Positions 35,112 through 47,300 of a DNA stretch of 64,000 nucleotides are shown piece by piece. Both the position numbers and the translations under genes were made by a program. Location of the stretch: the NCBI RefSeq assembly GCF_004210375.1, contig NW_027467782.1, positions 28,623,276-28,687,275 of the forward strand, in the 5' to 3' direction. Origin of the DNA: Tachypleus tridentatus. Taxonomy: Eukaryota > Arthropoda > Merostomata > Xiphosura > Limulidae. Under the pieces are notes generated by a model that saw nothing but the letters and a program-made list of their open reading frames with translations, searched no databases and had not been told where the DNA came from. Within the stretch, counting starts at the first letter, position 1. Every line of letters begins with the position of its first letter.

Positions 35112-37704
35112 CTTTTTCACCTACAAAGTAAATAATTTCTTTATAGAATTGTCTCTGTTGATCAAACTGTTGTTACTGCACCAGATAGGAATTTTAAAAT
35201 ACTCCCATCTACGTTAATTAAATTGTGTTTATATCGATTTCGTTCATAAAACGATACGTTATCTTTTATATCATTTCATTGTAATGAAAATTGAACTGTC
35301 TTATTTTCATATTATAGTTTTTAACAACCTTCGTGTAATTTCCTATTAATACTATCTGCATTACTCTTAGTATTCTCAGAATATTTTGTAAATTATAAAA
35401 TCTTGAAAATTAAAAGTATCATCTTCAAACTATAATACATCGAACAAGATTTATTAAATTTTATTAATATAGATATAAAAGTGTTTCTTTATATTGGTTT
35501 AATGTGTGTTTGCTCTTGTATTACAAGGAATTATTTGGTTTATCGTCTAATGATGTTGGATTCTCTGTTTGAATTTAAATGTTACCTGTAGTATATTTAT
35601 TTGAGTTGCAGTGTTAAATTTAAAACGTGAAATTCTTTTTTTGTGTTACATGAATGTTGTTTTGAGTTTCGGGCTTGTTTCTCTGACGTAAAATACGTGG
35701 AAGTTGCCATAAAGTATTTTATAAATGACATTAGTATTGTATTTGCTTTATTTTTTTTACAAGAATTTAAGTATTTTGTTTATTGTATTTGGGGTTATTG
35801 ACAGGGTGGGTATCGTGTTGTTGACTGAGGTTTCTCTATATCACCGTTATCTCAAATCTCCTTCCTAGTCGCTTTATAACCTAGAAACATCGAACTATAT
35901 ATGAATTCTGTAATAAAAAGTTTTAAATTACCCATTGTAGAACGTCTGCAAAATTTATTAGCTTCAAGTGGGTTCCTCAGAAATATAAATGCATGAAATA
36001 GATTATTACAATAATGTTAAAAGTACTTACAAGGAATTATTACTTTAGAGATAACATGAAATCAGTTTTTCTTAATTTTAATGATAGGAAATGTCGATGT
36101 TGGAGTGTGGTATGAATAAGTATTGGTAAACATATCCACATATAATTACTTTAAATGTTACCATCAATACTACACTCTTTGTTCGTCCATATACTGATCC
36201 ATCTAATCAGGACTCCAGTAATGGGTGATATTGTCCAACCCAAGGTGCAGATGTTGATATTGACAGCCATAATATACTCTTGGAAGATGTATCACATTCC
36301 ATTAGTTGATGCTAAAGATGCCCTGAAAAGAGTTATTTCAGGGCAGTGATGAAGACGAACGCGTAATCTTATCGGTACTCCTGTAATAAACATACAGTAT
36401 TAGTCAGAGGCTGTCACTGATGTTCATAGCAATAATACTTTATAGTTTATAGGGATTAGTAAGCCATATCAAAACAGTTTTGAATATGCAACCTGTCATA
36501 TAATGTGACTCGATCTGATATAACATTTCTTAAATGGTGTGATGTAACCGAAAATTGGTAGCTTTTGGGAAAGGTATGTAACAGACCTTTCCAATGTAAA
36601 TTTTTATATGCCCATATCATGAAAATATATTCAAATGAGAATTTAAATTTTTCGAAACAAAGATATTTATTGTACGTAAGAGCATCGAAGAAATAATTTT
36701 GGTTAGCCAGAATAATTCGGAAAAAGACCTACAACAAGTCGTACGAACACAAATGTCAGAGATAAAAACCGCTGAAGTGTCCCAGGCGATGGTACGTAAA
36801 AAAATATCTCAGTCTTCTAACCGCTGAGTAATTAGATAGATATGCATGTTATTGTACACACAGACACACCAGTCACGTCACTGATGTAAGAATTATAGAT
36901 TTCTATGTGATCAGAGACTAGATGGATTATGGTAAACCTGTAGAGAGAAGTGATGAGGCTCCAAAGTTATTTTGATATAATGAACTCAACTTGTGAATGT
37001 TGAAGCAAAATCTTTTGTACTCTAAAGATACAAATTATATCTACGAAGTTTTGAGAACGTATTTTGAATAAACAATATTATAAATTTACAGTGAAAGGTG
37101 TTAGATCGCTATATTATTTATCTTGATAAATCCGCAAAAAATTAAGTATTTACTTTTATATTAACTTTAAATGAAAAATTTTCTCGGAATGCATTTCATC
37201 CAACTTCTGAATTATAAGGATATTATTTGATATTTTGTTGTTTGCAAGACACAATCATACACTGATACATTTTACCAACGTAATATTCCCAAAAGAACCT
37301 GTATTTTCATAACTGATATTAACATAAACAGGGACAACAGTTTAACGTTTAACTGTGACAAATAAGAATTTTGCAAGGGAAACACCAACGGAAATCAATT
37401 GTACCTATAGATATAACATAAAAAAAAGATCGTGTGTAATTTCATAAATTTCCAAGTTTGTGTGATTAGTTTCATTAGTTAACTTAATCAGGAAGTACAT
37501 GAAGAAACAAAAGTCTACTGTTAAGAAACTGTTTTGACACGTTTTATTTTTCTCACAAAAGTAACATTTATGTTGTTATTTTACAACATTATTTATTTTT
37601 AATATTATAACTAGTGCGTCGTGCTCATTGTGAAAAACCTTAAAATTCAAACGGTGACACAAAACGTGCTAATAAAAATATTAACTCTCTGTTGTTTTCT
37701 CCAG

Positions 37705-37767
37705 TGTATATTCCAGCCGAGAATCTCAACTGTACTCGTGGATACCAAAGAGATGTTAACAGGTGTT
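37705..37767 (+). CDS. Exon 2: short linker exon
   Basis: Acceptor TTTTCTCCAG ending at 37704; donor TGTT|GTAAGT. 63 bases, 21 codons, phase 1 at both ends. It encodes VYIPAENLNCTRGYQRDVNR followed by Cys. Two Cys residues and an N-C-T glycosylation site lead from the Ig domain into the Cys-rich module. The junctions with exons 1 and 3 preserve the frame exactly, which is the main evidence for this small exon. Confidence 0.75.
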
Positions 37768-37950
37768 GTAAGTACATATGATACTCAATTACTTTAAACT
37801 GTTCACATTAAACACAAATAGATGAAATACTTTTAAAAATATGGAATTTTAGTTCAACATATACGTTTTTTGATACTAAAGACGTTGTTAGAACAATAAA
37901 ATTAACACTGGGTAAATAAATGTTTAGCTTTGTACTTTTAACGCTTTTAG

Positions 37951-38112
37951 ATCCATGTCCTCCTGGTCACTATGACAATGGATTCCAAACTCACTGCCTG
38001 CCGTGTCCAGGAGGGACTTACATGGCATCTTTTGCTGCTGACGCCTGTGTAGCTTGTCCTGATGACGAAATTACTGATGAAGAAGGAGCTGATAATAAAG
38101 ATCTTTGTAGAA
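37951..38112 (+). CDS. Exon 3: GCC2/GCC3 (ephrin-receptor-like) Cys-rich module
   Basis: Acceptor ACGCTTTTAG ending at 37950; donor AGAA|GTAATG. 162 bases, phase 1 at both ends. It encodes PCPPGHYDNGFQTHCLPCPG, GTYMASFAADACVACPDD and then an acidic stretch ending DNKDLCR. The C-x-PC-x2-G-x-Y ... C-x2-CP-x-G-x-Y ... C-x2-CP spacing is that of the GCC2/GCC3, or ephrin-receptor-like, repeat found in SVEP1, SCUBE proteins and Eph receptors. One such module is complete. It is extracellular, and the Cys pairs are expected to form disulphides. Confidence 0.85.
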
Positions 38113-39621
38113 GTAATGGAACAAAAGGGTTTTAAAGTTTTCTTTTATTGTTTCCTTAACATTTTAAAAAATGTTTATTTTTGTTCATGCAGATTGTTAT
38201 AATACGATACTTCTTCATAACTTTCATGGTTTTTAATGCATTAAAAAACTTTGCTTTTACTGAGAAATCCTACTACTCGTTTTTAAAGATGAGCTCAAAC
38301 ATTTACGACAAATAGTATTGAATAGCTGTCTTACCTCCAGCATATCATTTCAAAATTATGAACGGCTAACGCTGAAAGTCCTCGTTCAGGTATCCGCGAA
38401 ATTGAAAAACAAACATATATAACGGTGTATCAATATCACATCTGTGTGCGTCACATTATTACTAAAAAGACGTAAAGATATTTAACTAAAACAGTGTATG
38501 TCCCAAAACATAACTTAAATCTATGTTTAACATGTTTATTTTGTGTACATAATGTCGTTTTTGTAATAAAATAAAGTAATTTGTCCAAATACAAAACAAA
38601 TGTTTTAAAATACGATTATAACAACATTGGATTATCAAAACGTTAGCAGTGTCTCATGAGTACTCAATAAAACTATTAGAAAGAATTGTTACCAAGTAAA
38701 CAAAAAACTTCGTCAGTAGTGACGTACGACGTTCAGTGTTTGTGGTCAAAATGGTATCGTTATTTATCTGGGAAATTTAGAGTAAAGAGAAATTTGTAAA
38801 AATTACTGTTTTTTAATAGTGTTGTAAAGACGCAGAAACTACCATTCAGTGGATACGATTCTATAGTAAAATATAATTATGCACCATAATAAGTGAAGCT
38901 GTTAATTATAAAACTTAACACAGTAAGTGAATACCCATTAAACAAACTGACTTTATTAAGTAGTCAATGGAAAGACAGTTTGTTTAATTTGTGTTATACA
39001 TCTTTACAGTTTTAATGAATCTAAGTTGATTTAACTCACTGTGTTATACTGAGTTGTATAATATGTCAATTATCGTAAAGAAAATGTCTAGATTTTTCTT
39101 ATATAGTCTGATCACGTGTGTTTGGAATGGAAAGTCAGTCGGTTTCTTGTTGTATTGTCTATTAATGTAAATATGTTGGAAAACCTAGCTGATTTTATGT
39201 TATATAACTATATAGTTGGAGTTATTACATAACTGTACTACTTGTCTACTAGTAAGGAGCTCAAATAATATAACAGGCGTCATTTTTCTTTGCTAATTAT
39301 CGTTTAAAGTGTAAAGAAAAAATGTATTTTTACAGTTGTCAAATTGTAAAGGTTATTATCAATGTTTAATATGAAAATATATTATAAGTGTAAGAAGTTT
39401 CATATTTATTCAATTGAAATTTTAATATGTTAATGAAGATTATTGTTGAACTTAAAGAATTATACACATTACTATTATTGTTAACTTACATTTGAAGTTT
39501 CATTTTTCTGTTTTACGTGACCGGTGGAGTACGTAAACTGATTTTAAATACGACTCTCTGTCTTAAGATCGAATTGAAGTGGTTTCGAAGGCTACGCTTC
39601 ACTTGACTTCAAAATCTACAG
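38113..39621 (+). other. Intron 3 of the immunoglobulin-domain gene
   Basis: About 1.5 kb, AT-rich, with a decayed SINE-A tail at 38361-38416 (GGCTAACGCTGAAAGTCCTC, then GCGAAATTGAAAAACAAAC). No further exon seen. Confidence 0.5.
38361..38416 (+). mobile_element. SINE family A tail fragment
   Basis: Matches the last 55 or so bases of the full copy at 33358, with several substitutions. Confidence 0.55.
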
Positions 39622-39676
39622 TTCCAAGATGCGCTTGGCGAACAGCACTCATTTTGATGTGTCTTACTGCTTTGTG
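39622..39676 (+). CDS. Exon 4: first part of the transmembrane helix
   Basis: Acceptor AAAATCTACAG ending at 39621; donor TTTGTG|GTAAGT. 55 bases. With the single base carried over from exon 3 it reads IPRCAWRTALILMCLTAL and then the split Cys codon completed by exon 5 (phase 2). The joined segment WRTALILMCLTALCVLCFF is a hydrophobic stretch of about 19 residues followed by YTWKYKPREER, the positive-inside stop-transfer signal of a type I membrane protein. The frame fits only one of three possibilities, and that one matches both neighbours. Confidence 0.75.
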
Positions 39677-39784
39677 GTAAGTTACTGTGACGCATTATCC
39701 ATAGCTTATTTAATTACAATATGTATTTTAATGGACTTCAAACACGTGATTCTTATTTATTTATTTTCTGTAATGATCATGCAG

Positions 39785-40095
39785 CGTACTTTGTTTTTTC
39801 TACACCTGGAAATATAAACCTCGGGAAGAACGGAATGTTTTGAAAAACCGTGTCGAACACAAACAGCTTGGTGATGAAAAGATAACCACTGATGAATTGG
39901 ATATTTTGGAGGCTATGCCACTGATCCCTGAATGTGAGAAGAAGGTCTCTGCAAAAAATGTTAAGAAGACAAAAACTAATATTCCAAGAAAGCAAAAAGT
40001 GACCAAACGAACAACCCTGGAGACAATATATGAAAACGACCTAGGAGAAAGGAATACTTTGGTTCGAAATTCAATTAAGTTTTTATTCATCTTAC
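39785..40095 (+). CDS. Exon 5: end of the helix and cytoplasmic tail
   Basis: Acceptor ATGATCATGCAG ending at 39784, one leading base. It encodes VLCFFYTWKYKPREERNVLK, then a charged Lys/Glu-rich tail including ELDILEAMPLIPECEKK and TTLETIYENDLGERN. The Y-E-N tripeptide matches the minimal Grb2-SH2 binding pattern pY-x-N; this is suggestive only. The frame stays open to 40104. The donor chosen here is TTAC|GTAATA (phase 1). Phase-0 alternatives such as AAG|GTCTCT near 39945 cannot be excluded, so the 3' end of this exon is uncertain. Confidence 0.6.
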
Positions 40096-41015
40096 GTAAT
40101 AATTAATATTTGATGCAAGTAAATTCACATTTTTACAGTTAAAAAAAAAAGATGCGTTCAGAGAATCTTTAATGTTCAGAGTCGTTTGAATACGTGCAAT
40201 TTTTTTTCTCCAAAATAGACTTATACATGTTCGATACCATTGAGGTCTAATAAGTCTATATGCTAGTTAAATTGATGAATCACCTCTTCTTCAATCTTAG
40301 TACATGTTGGAAGACAATTACCATCCATTAAACTGAACACAGAGCCAATCATAACAATATATGATTGTGTAAGAAGTTCGCATTACCTTTACTGTTGTCC
40401 ATAGCATTAATAACATCTGGAAAACATAAAGATCAGAATGCCCTTTCGTAATTTTTCATTCACATACATACTACCACTACTGATAATAAAAGCGAATTAT
40501 TTTGTACATTAGTGGCACCATAATATATCACTTCCGCTCATATTGCTCACTTTATTTCGTTTTTTAACTGTATGTACAATGAAATGACGTCATGTTGGAG
40601 CTTTGAACATCTGATTCAGATATTATCAGGTTAAACATAATCGGTATATAACGGCAATTTGCTTTAAAGGTGGATTGGGACCTTCTTAGCCAAGTACCAG
40701 TGTATTTGTGCCATTTTGTTGCAAGTGGTTCAACTATATCTTGTTGATGACGCTTTCAGACATTTTACAACAGTTTTTTTTCTTCTTTTGACTGTCAGCC
40801 AACTTTCATTGGTTTGAAAGACATTTAGTGAAATATCCAGTTCTCTTCTTTTGGACTTTACTAAGATTATTGATTGTTTTAAAACGCTATAAGGTGCGTG
40901 ATTTATTCCAAAGTTGCAAAAAAATAAGACAGTTTTAAAACTGTTTCTCTCTGTAACATAAGGTAAATAACCAGTCGTTTGAAGTTCAGATCACATAACT
41001 TTTCATGTTTAATTT

Positions 41016-41343
41016 ATATAACAACAAATTGAGTAGAACACTTAACATTTAATTATAAACGTACTTTCATCTTGTCTAGTTATATAACAATAAATTGAGT
41101 AGAACACTTGACATTTAATTATAACCGCACTTTCATCTTGTCTAGTTATATAACAATAAATTGAGTAGAACACTTGACGTTTAATTATAACCGCACTTTC
41201 ATTTTGTCTAGTTATATAACAATAAATTGAGTGGAACACTTGACATTTAATTGTTACCGTACTTTTATCTTGTCTAGTTATATAACAATAAATTGAGTAG
41301 AACACTTAACATTTAATTATAACCGTACTTTCATCTTGTCTAG
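41016..41343 (+). repeat. 66-bp minisatellite, five copies
   Basis: GAGTAGAACACTTRACRTTT starts at 41031, 41097, 41163, 41229 and 41295. Copies differ by a few bases. Because 66 is a multiple of three, the minus strand holds an 87-codon frame of 22-residue repeats, an artefact of period length. It lies within an intron of the immunoglobulin-domain gene. Confidence 0.95.
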
Positions 41344-41629
41344 ACAATAATATAAACAATCTAGTTATCCTTTGTGAACGTGTAAAATATAAATGGAAAA
41401 CAGTATTTAAGCTATTGTCTGCTGTATATCATTCTTTATTCACTGCGTGAAACAATGTTTGAAATAGTTTTTCTAGTTTCCAGAAAACATTTATGAGATA
41501 ACTGAAACCAATTTCATAATTTATAATTTTTATAGAAACATTTATTTGGTTTTATGCATGTTATAGTAAAATTATTGCTCAAATTTTGAGTGTTGCACCA
41601 CTAAACATAACTATATTCTACATCTTCAG

Positions 41630-41842
41630 AGAGAAACACCAGCGTCAAAACAAGGAAAAGCTATTAAAGAATATATCCAGCGACCTCTGTTTCCTAGAAA
41701 TGTGAACAATTACGATGAACTTATTATCGTTAAACCAAATAGTAAACAAGGACATCGAAAAAAAAAAAAGGTTGTTATTCTCATTGAAAATTCTGACAGC
41801 CAAGATACGTTTATCATTGGAAAAGTTCGGAAAGAAACCTGA
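41630..41842 (+). CDS. Exon 6: probable last exon of the tail
   Basis: Acceptor CATCTTCAG ending at 41629, followed by two more AG in tandem (to 41631 and 41633), so the exact start is ambiguous. The frame reads RETPASKQGKAIKEYIQRPL, FPRNVNNYDELIIVKPNSKQ, a Lys run, and ends VRKET with TGA at 41840-41842. NYDEL is a YxxL-type sorting or ITAM-half motif. A run of 12 A crosses the frame at 41758-41769; one base gained or lost there would switch to another open frame that ends near 42003. Joining to exon 5 needs either phase 0 (first AG) or phase 1 (third AG), so this is the least certain exon of the gene. Confidence 0.5.
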   Translation, partial: RETPASKQGKAIKEYIQRPLFPRNVNNYDELIIVKPNSKQGHRKKKKVVILIENSDSQDTFIIGKVRKET

Positions 41843-43779
41843 TTTTTCTTCAAAACTGAGAAATAGAATTAATAAACGAATTTATAAAACAGCCATTGTT
41901 AATATGCTCACTCTAGAGTTAAGAGAAATCAAGATGGCTTTTATCTCCGCACTATACAGTTACACTAATGGGATTGATACTCACAAAATTGCACAAAATT
42001 TTTAAATTCACCATCATTGATATTATTGGTTTAGCAGAAACTTACATAGTAATTTAGCTATTTACATTTATCTACAAGCAAATTAAATATAAACTCTGAA
42101 AACTTAACGTTTTAACATATCGGGACATTCATAACTATTATTTAAATTTAAGAGACTGTGGCTTTAGTTCAACAATTCACAAGCGTTTGTTTCATGTTTT
42201 TTATGATTTCCTTTCATGCAGTATTTATTTATTACGACATATAAAGTTAAAACTTGAATAAAATATTAAACCAAAAGTAATGAAATGTTTGTTTACATAT
42301 TTTTCGCCCATTTAAATGTAACAGCTATTATACATTAAATGCTCATTTCGGTAATAATTGTGTGTTTGTTTATATTGTTTGTAATATAGCTCTAAGTAAA
42401 TTTACTGTCATAATATAGTCCTGCAATTCACAGTTGTTACACTGAGATTTACATGCAACATTTTTTACTGAAATGTATCATCTACATGAACTTCTTCAAT
42501 TTCTACGTTTAATGTGTTTGACATAGTTGATTACTTCGCTTAAAATGTATTGGTTCTTCAATTATTACACATTGATAATTTTCTTGTGCTTTGTCTACAT
42601 GTTGATTACGTATTAATTATACAACATTTTCAGTAGAATTGTTGTGATATGCCTATGACATATTCTGTTGTTATCTTACAGTTTATATTTATCGTTTTCA
42701 AATGGTACTCAGTGATTAACGTGTAACACTGTTAAGATATAATTTACATGCAACCATTTTCGGTTATTAAAGTATTATTGACATGTGTCATCTTTCAGAG
42801 TGACGTAGCTAGCTGTTAGAGGTTGCGTCACACTGATTGTTACAGTTTATGCCTGAAATCAATAAACTAAAAGCTTGAAATACATTTTTACTTTAGTGTC
42901 TACTGTGGATGTGCTGGAACTCTAAATAAAGATAGTTTTAACTGACTCTCGACCATAGTTAACTAGTTCACGTGTTTCACGTGCATGTATAGCGTGTCCT
43001 CTGCATTAAGGAACAAGACTCTTTCCATCATCTGATAATGAATGAATGAATGTCGTCGGTGTTTGGGTACATACCCTGGAGGGTCAGTGTTCTCTAAGAC
43101 TTCTTCCTCCAACATCTGATAACATGGAGACATGTTTTGTTTTTGAAAAGGACGCCAGTCTTCCAATAGGAAGGTCGTGTAAGTTAATAATCAACTAGAA
43201 TTTTCTTATCATCAAATTCAATACACGTGCTCTGCCTGTAACTTTGTTGTTGCTCTAGTGGCTGGAGTCGAAGATATTTTAATTTCGTGGTTGTTTGATC
43301 TTAATTAATTCTGTCCTGACAGAAAATGTCGGACAAAAACTTAATACAATTCATCACACGATAAAACGAATATTTTATTAGTTTAAGAAAGAAATGTTAA
43401 AACTAAACCGTCCTTTTAAATCCGATGCAGAATATCCACAATCACGAAAACTTCAGATTTCTATTCTCTCATGAACTATATTTTTCTGGAAAACAATTTT
43501 CAACTAATAGCAGTACTGATACATAGTGCAGAATAATTCTAATATTTTAACTACCAAAGACTGCCATCATGCTATTAAACATAGGAGGATAGATTCAGAA
43601 AATCAGATGCTTCATTATAAAGTGGTTATTTCTAATAATTTTCATATTTGATTAAATATTAATTTCATTATTTTAAGAGAATTGTCAGGAATAGTGGACA
43701 AATCCATAACTGCAAAAGAGGGAGCTTTATATTGATCAACTGCCTGATCAGAAAATGTCAGTTGATAAATAATTTTGTT
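41843..43779. other. 3' UTR and downstream DNA
   Basis: GAATAAAATATT near 42255 is a possible polyadenylation signal for the gene above. A minus-strand frame at 42963-43166 (MEDWRPFQKQNMSPCYQMLE, then EEVLENTDPPGYVPKHRRHS) has a protein-like composition but no identified homologue. An acceptor-like TATTGGAAG lies before it. I list it as a possible orphan exon, not a gene. Confidence 0.35.
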
Positions 43780-43828
43780 TGAATTTCGCGCTAAGCTATA
43801 CGAGGGCTATTTCCGCTAGTCGTCCTTA
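43780..43828 (-). mobile_element. SINE family A tail, cut by the gap
   Basis: TTTGAATTTCGCGCTAAGCT and GAGGGCTATTTCCGCTAGTC match the tail of the family in minus orientation. The rest is lost in the N run. Confidence 0.7.
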
Positions 43829-44328
43829 NNNNNNNNNNNNNNNNNNNNNNNNNNNNNNNNNNNNNNNNNNNNNNNNNNNNNNNNNNNNNNNNNNNNNNNN
43901 NNNNNNNNNNNNNNNNNNNNNNNNNNNNNNNNNNNNNNNNNNNNNNNNNNNNNNNNNNNNNNNNNNNNNNNNNNNNNNNNNNNNNNNNNNNNNNNNNNNN
44001 NNNNNNNNNNNNNNNNNNNNNNNNNNNNNNNNNNNNNNNNNNNNNNNNNNNNNNNNNNNNNNNNNNNNNNNNNNNNNNNNNNNNNNNNNNNNNNNNNNNN
44101 NNNNNNNNNNNNNNNNNNNNNNNNNNNNNNNNNNNNNNNNNNNNNNNNNNNNNNNNNNNNNNNNNNNNNNNNNNNNNNNNNNNNNNNNNNNNNNNNNNNN
44201 NNNNNNNNNNNNNNNNNNNNNNNNNNNNNNNNNNNNNNNNNNNNNNNNNNNNNNNNNNNNNNNNNNNNNNNNNNNNNNNNNNNNNNNNNNNNNNNNNNNN
44301 NNNNNNNNNNNNNNNNNNNNNNNNNNNN
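43829..44328. other. Assembly gap (500 N)
   Basis: Exactly 500 undetermined bases, a conventional placeholder size. It sits between a SINE and the start of the satellite array, so the array length and left border are unknown. Confidence 0.99.
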
Positions 44329-47300
44329 CTATCCTCAATTCATGTTCTTACACATATACTGTTTAACCGTATTACAAGAATTCTTCAAACCGGTTTAACG
44401 GTTCCAACGGATCAAACCGGTAGTAACCTCAATTTGCAAGTTTTTTACATATTTATATTCTGTTTTGACCGTATTACAAAATTTTCTTTTAAACCAGTTT
44501 AACCAGTTCCAACCTAATCAAACGGTTCTAACCTCAATTCGTGTTGTTACACTTTATATGCTGTTTTGATTTTATTAAAATTCTTCTTTTAAACCGGTTT
44601 CAACGGTTCCCACTGGATCAAACCGGTTCTAACCTCAATACGCATGTTTTACACTTTATATGCTGTTTTACCGTATGCAGAATCCTTCTTTTAAACCGGT
44701 TTAATGGTTTTCAAGGAATCAAACAGGTTCTAACCTCAATTCTGCATGTTTTACACTTTATTTGCTGTTTTGACCGTATTACAAGAATTCTTCTTTTAAA
44801 CGGTTCAAACGGTTAATCAGTTCTAACCGGATCAAACCTCAATTTCCATGTTTTTACACTTTATATGCTGTTTTAACTGTATTACAAGAATCCTTCTTTT
44901 AAACCGGTTTTAATCAGTTCAACAGGATCAAACCGGTTCTAACCTCAATTTGCATGTTTTTTTACACTTGATATGCTGTTTTGACTTTATTACAAGAATT
45001 CTTCTTTTAAACCGGTTTTAACCGGTTCCAACCAGAATAAACCGGTAATAACCTCAATTTGCATGTTTTACACTTTATATGCTGTTTTCAATTTATTATA
45101 AAGATTTCTTCTTTTAAACCAGTTTTAAACTGTTCCCACCGGATCAAACATGTTCTAACCTCAATTTGCATGTTTTTGCACTTTATTTGCTGTTTTGACC
45201 GTATTACAAGAATTCTTCTTTTAAACCGCATTAAACTGGTTCTAACCTCAATTTGCATGTTTTTACACTTGATATGCTCTTTTAACCGTATTACAAGAAT
45301 CCTTCTTTTAATGAGGATCAAACCGGTTCTAACCTCAATTCGCATGTTTTTACATTTTATATGCTGTTTTAACCGTATTAAAAGAATCCTCCTTTCAAAC
45401 CACATCAAACCGGTTCTAATCTTAAATCGCATGTTTTTTTACACACTTTATATGCTGTTTTAACCGAATTACAAAATTCTTCTTTTAAACCGGTTTTAAC
45501 CGGTTCAACCAATTAAACCGGTACTAACCTCAATTTGCATGTTTTTACACTTGATATGCTCTTTTGATTTTATTAAAAGAATTCTTCCTTGAAACCGGTT
45601 TTAAGCGGTTCCAACCGGATCAAACCGATTTTAACCTCAATTTGCATGTTTTTACACTTTATATGCTGTTTTGATTTTATTAAAGAAATCTTCTTTTTTA
45701 ACCGGATTAAACTGGTTCCCTCAATTTGCCATATTTATATTCTGTTTTTTTGACCATACTCAGAAAATCTTCTTTAAAACCGGTTTTAACTGGTTCAAAC
45801 CTGGATCAAACCGGTAATAACCTCAATTTCCATGTTTTACACTTTATATGCTGTTTTAATGTATTACAAGAATTCTTCTTCTAAGCGGTTCAAACCGGAT
45901 TATCTAATTCCGTTTTAACCGGATCAAACCAGTTCTAACATCAATTTCCATGTTTTTACACTTTATATGCTGTTTTAACTGTATTTCAAGAATCCTTCTT
46001 TTAAACCGGATCAAACCGGTTCAAACCTGAATTCGCATGTTTTACACTTTATATGCTGTTTTAACCGTATTACAAGAATTCTTCTTTTAAACCGGTTCCA
46101 ACCGAATCAACCGGTACCTTAACTGATTTCAACCGGATCAAACCGGTTCTAACCTCAATTCGCATGTTTTACAGATTATATGCTGTTTTCATTTTATTAT
46201 AAGAATTCTTCTTTTAAACCAGTTTTAAGCGGTTCCCAACGGATCAAACATGTTCTAACCTCAATTTGCATGTTTTGCACTTTATTTGCTGTTTTGACCG
46301 TATTACAAAGAATTTCTTTTAAACCGGTTTTAACCGGTTCCAACTGGATTAAATCGATTTTAATATCAATTTGCATGTTTTTACACTTTATATGCTGTTT
46401 TGATTTTATTAAAAGAATTTTTCTTTTAAACCAGATTAAACTGGTTCCTACCTCAATTTGCATATTTATATTCTGTTTTGACCATTACTACAAGAATCTT
46501 CTTTTAAACCGGTTTTAACCGTAGTTCCAACCTTAAACTCAAACCGGTTCTAACACTCAATTCGCATGTTTTTACACTTTATATGCTGTTTTAACCAGTT
46601 TCAAGAATCCTTCTTTCAAACCAGTTCAAACCAATCAAACCGGTTTTAATCTTAAATGCAGGTTTTAACTCTATTATTCGCATGTTTTCAAAGATTATCA
46701 TGCTGTTTTAATTTTAACGTTATAAAATTCTTCTTTTAAACCAGTTTTAAACGGTTCCCAACCGGATTAAACCGGTTCTAACCTCAATTTGCATGTTTTA
46801 CACTTTATATGCTGTTTTGATTTTATTACAAGAATTCTTCTTTTAAACCGGTTTTAAGCGGTTCCAACCGGATCAAATCGATTTTAATATCAATTTGCAT
46901 GTTTTTACACTTTATATCCTCTTTTGATTTTATTAAAGAAATCTTCTTTTTTAAACCGAATTAAACTGGTTCCTACCACAATTTGCATATTTATATTCTG
47001 TTTTGACCATACTACAAGAAATCTTCTTTAAAACCGGTTTTAACCAGTTCCGACCTAATCAAACCAGTTCTAACCTCTATTCGATGTTTTTACACTTTAT
47101 ATGCTGTTTTCACTTTATTACAAGAATTCTTCTTTTAAACCGGTTTTCAACGGTTCCCACTGGATCAAACCGGTTCTAGCCTTAATTTGCAAGTTTTTAC
47201 ATTTTATATGCTGTTTTTACCGTATTACAAGAATCATCCTTTTAAACCGCATCAAACCGGTTCTAACCTCAATTCGCATGTTTTTACACTTTATATGCTG

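Larger units (their letters stand above)
32885..37704 (+). other. Intron 1 of the immunoglobulin-domain gene
   Basis: About 4.8 kb. It contains two SINE-A copies, one SINE-B copy and the fold-back repeat listed separately. Two short coding-like pieces without reliable splice sites are seen: ADVDIDSHNILLEDVSHS (about 36250-36305), and SIEEIILVSQNNSEKDLQQV followed by RTQMSEIKTAEVSQAM (about 36685-36800, with GTACGT directly after). These could be transposon remains or unused exons. Confidence 0.6.

Noticed and set aside
41042-41305. 87-codon minus-strand frame with 22-residue repeats
   Set aside because: It arises because the minisatellite period (66) is a multiple of three.
43779-44366. Open frames of 170-195 codons across the gap
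   Set aside because: They consist of undetermined bases.
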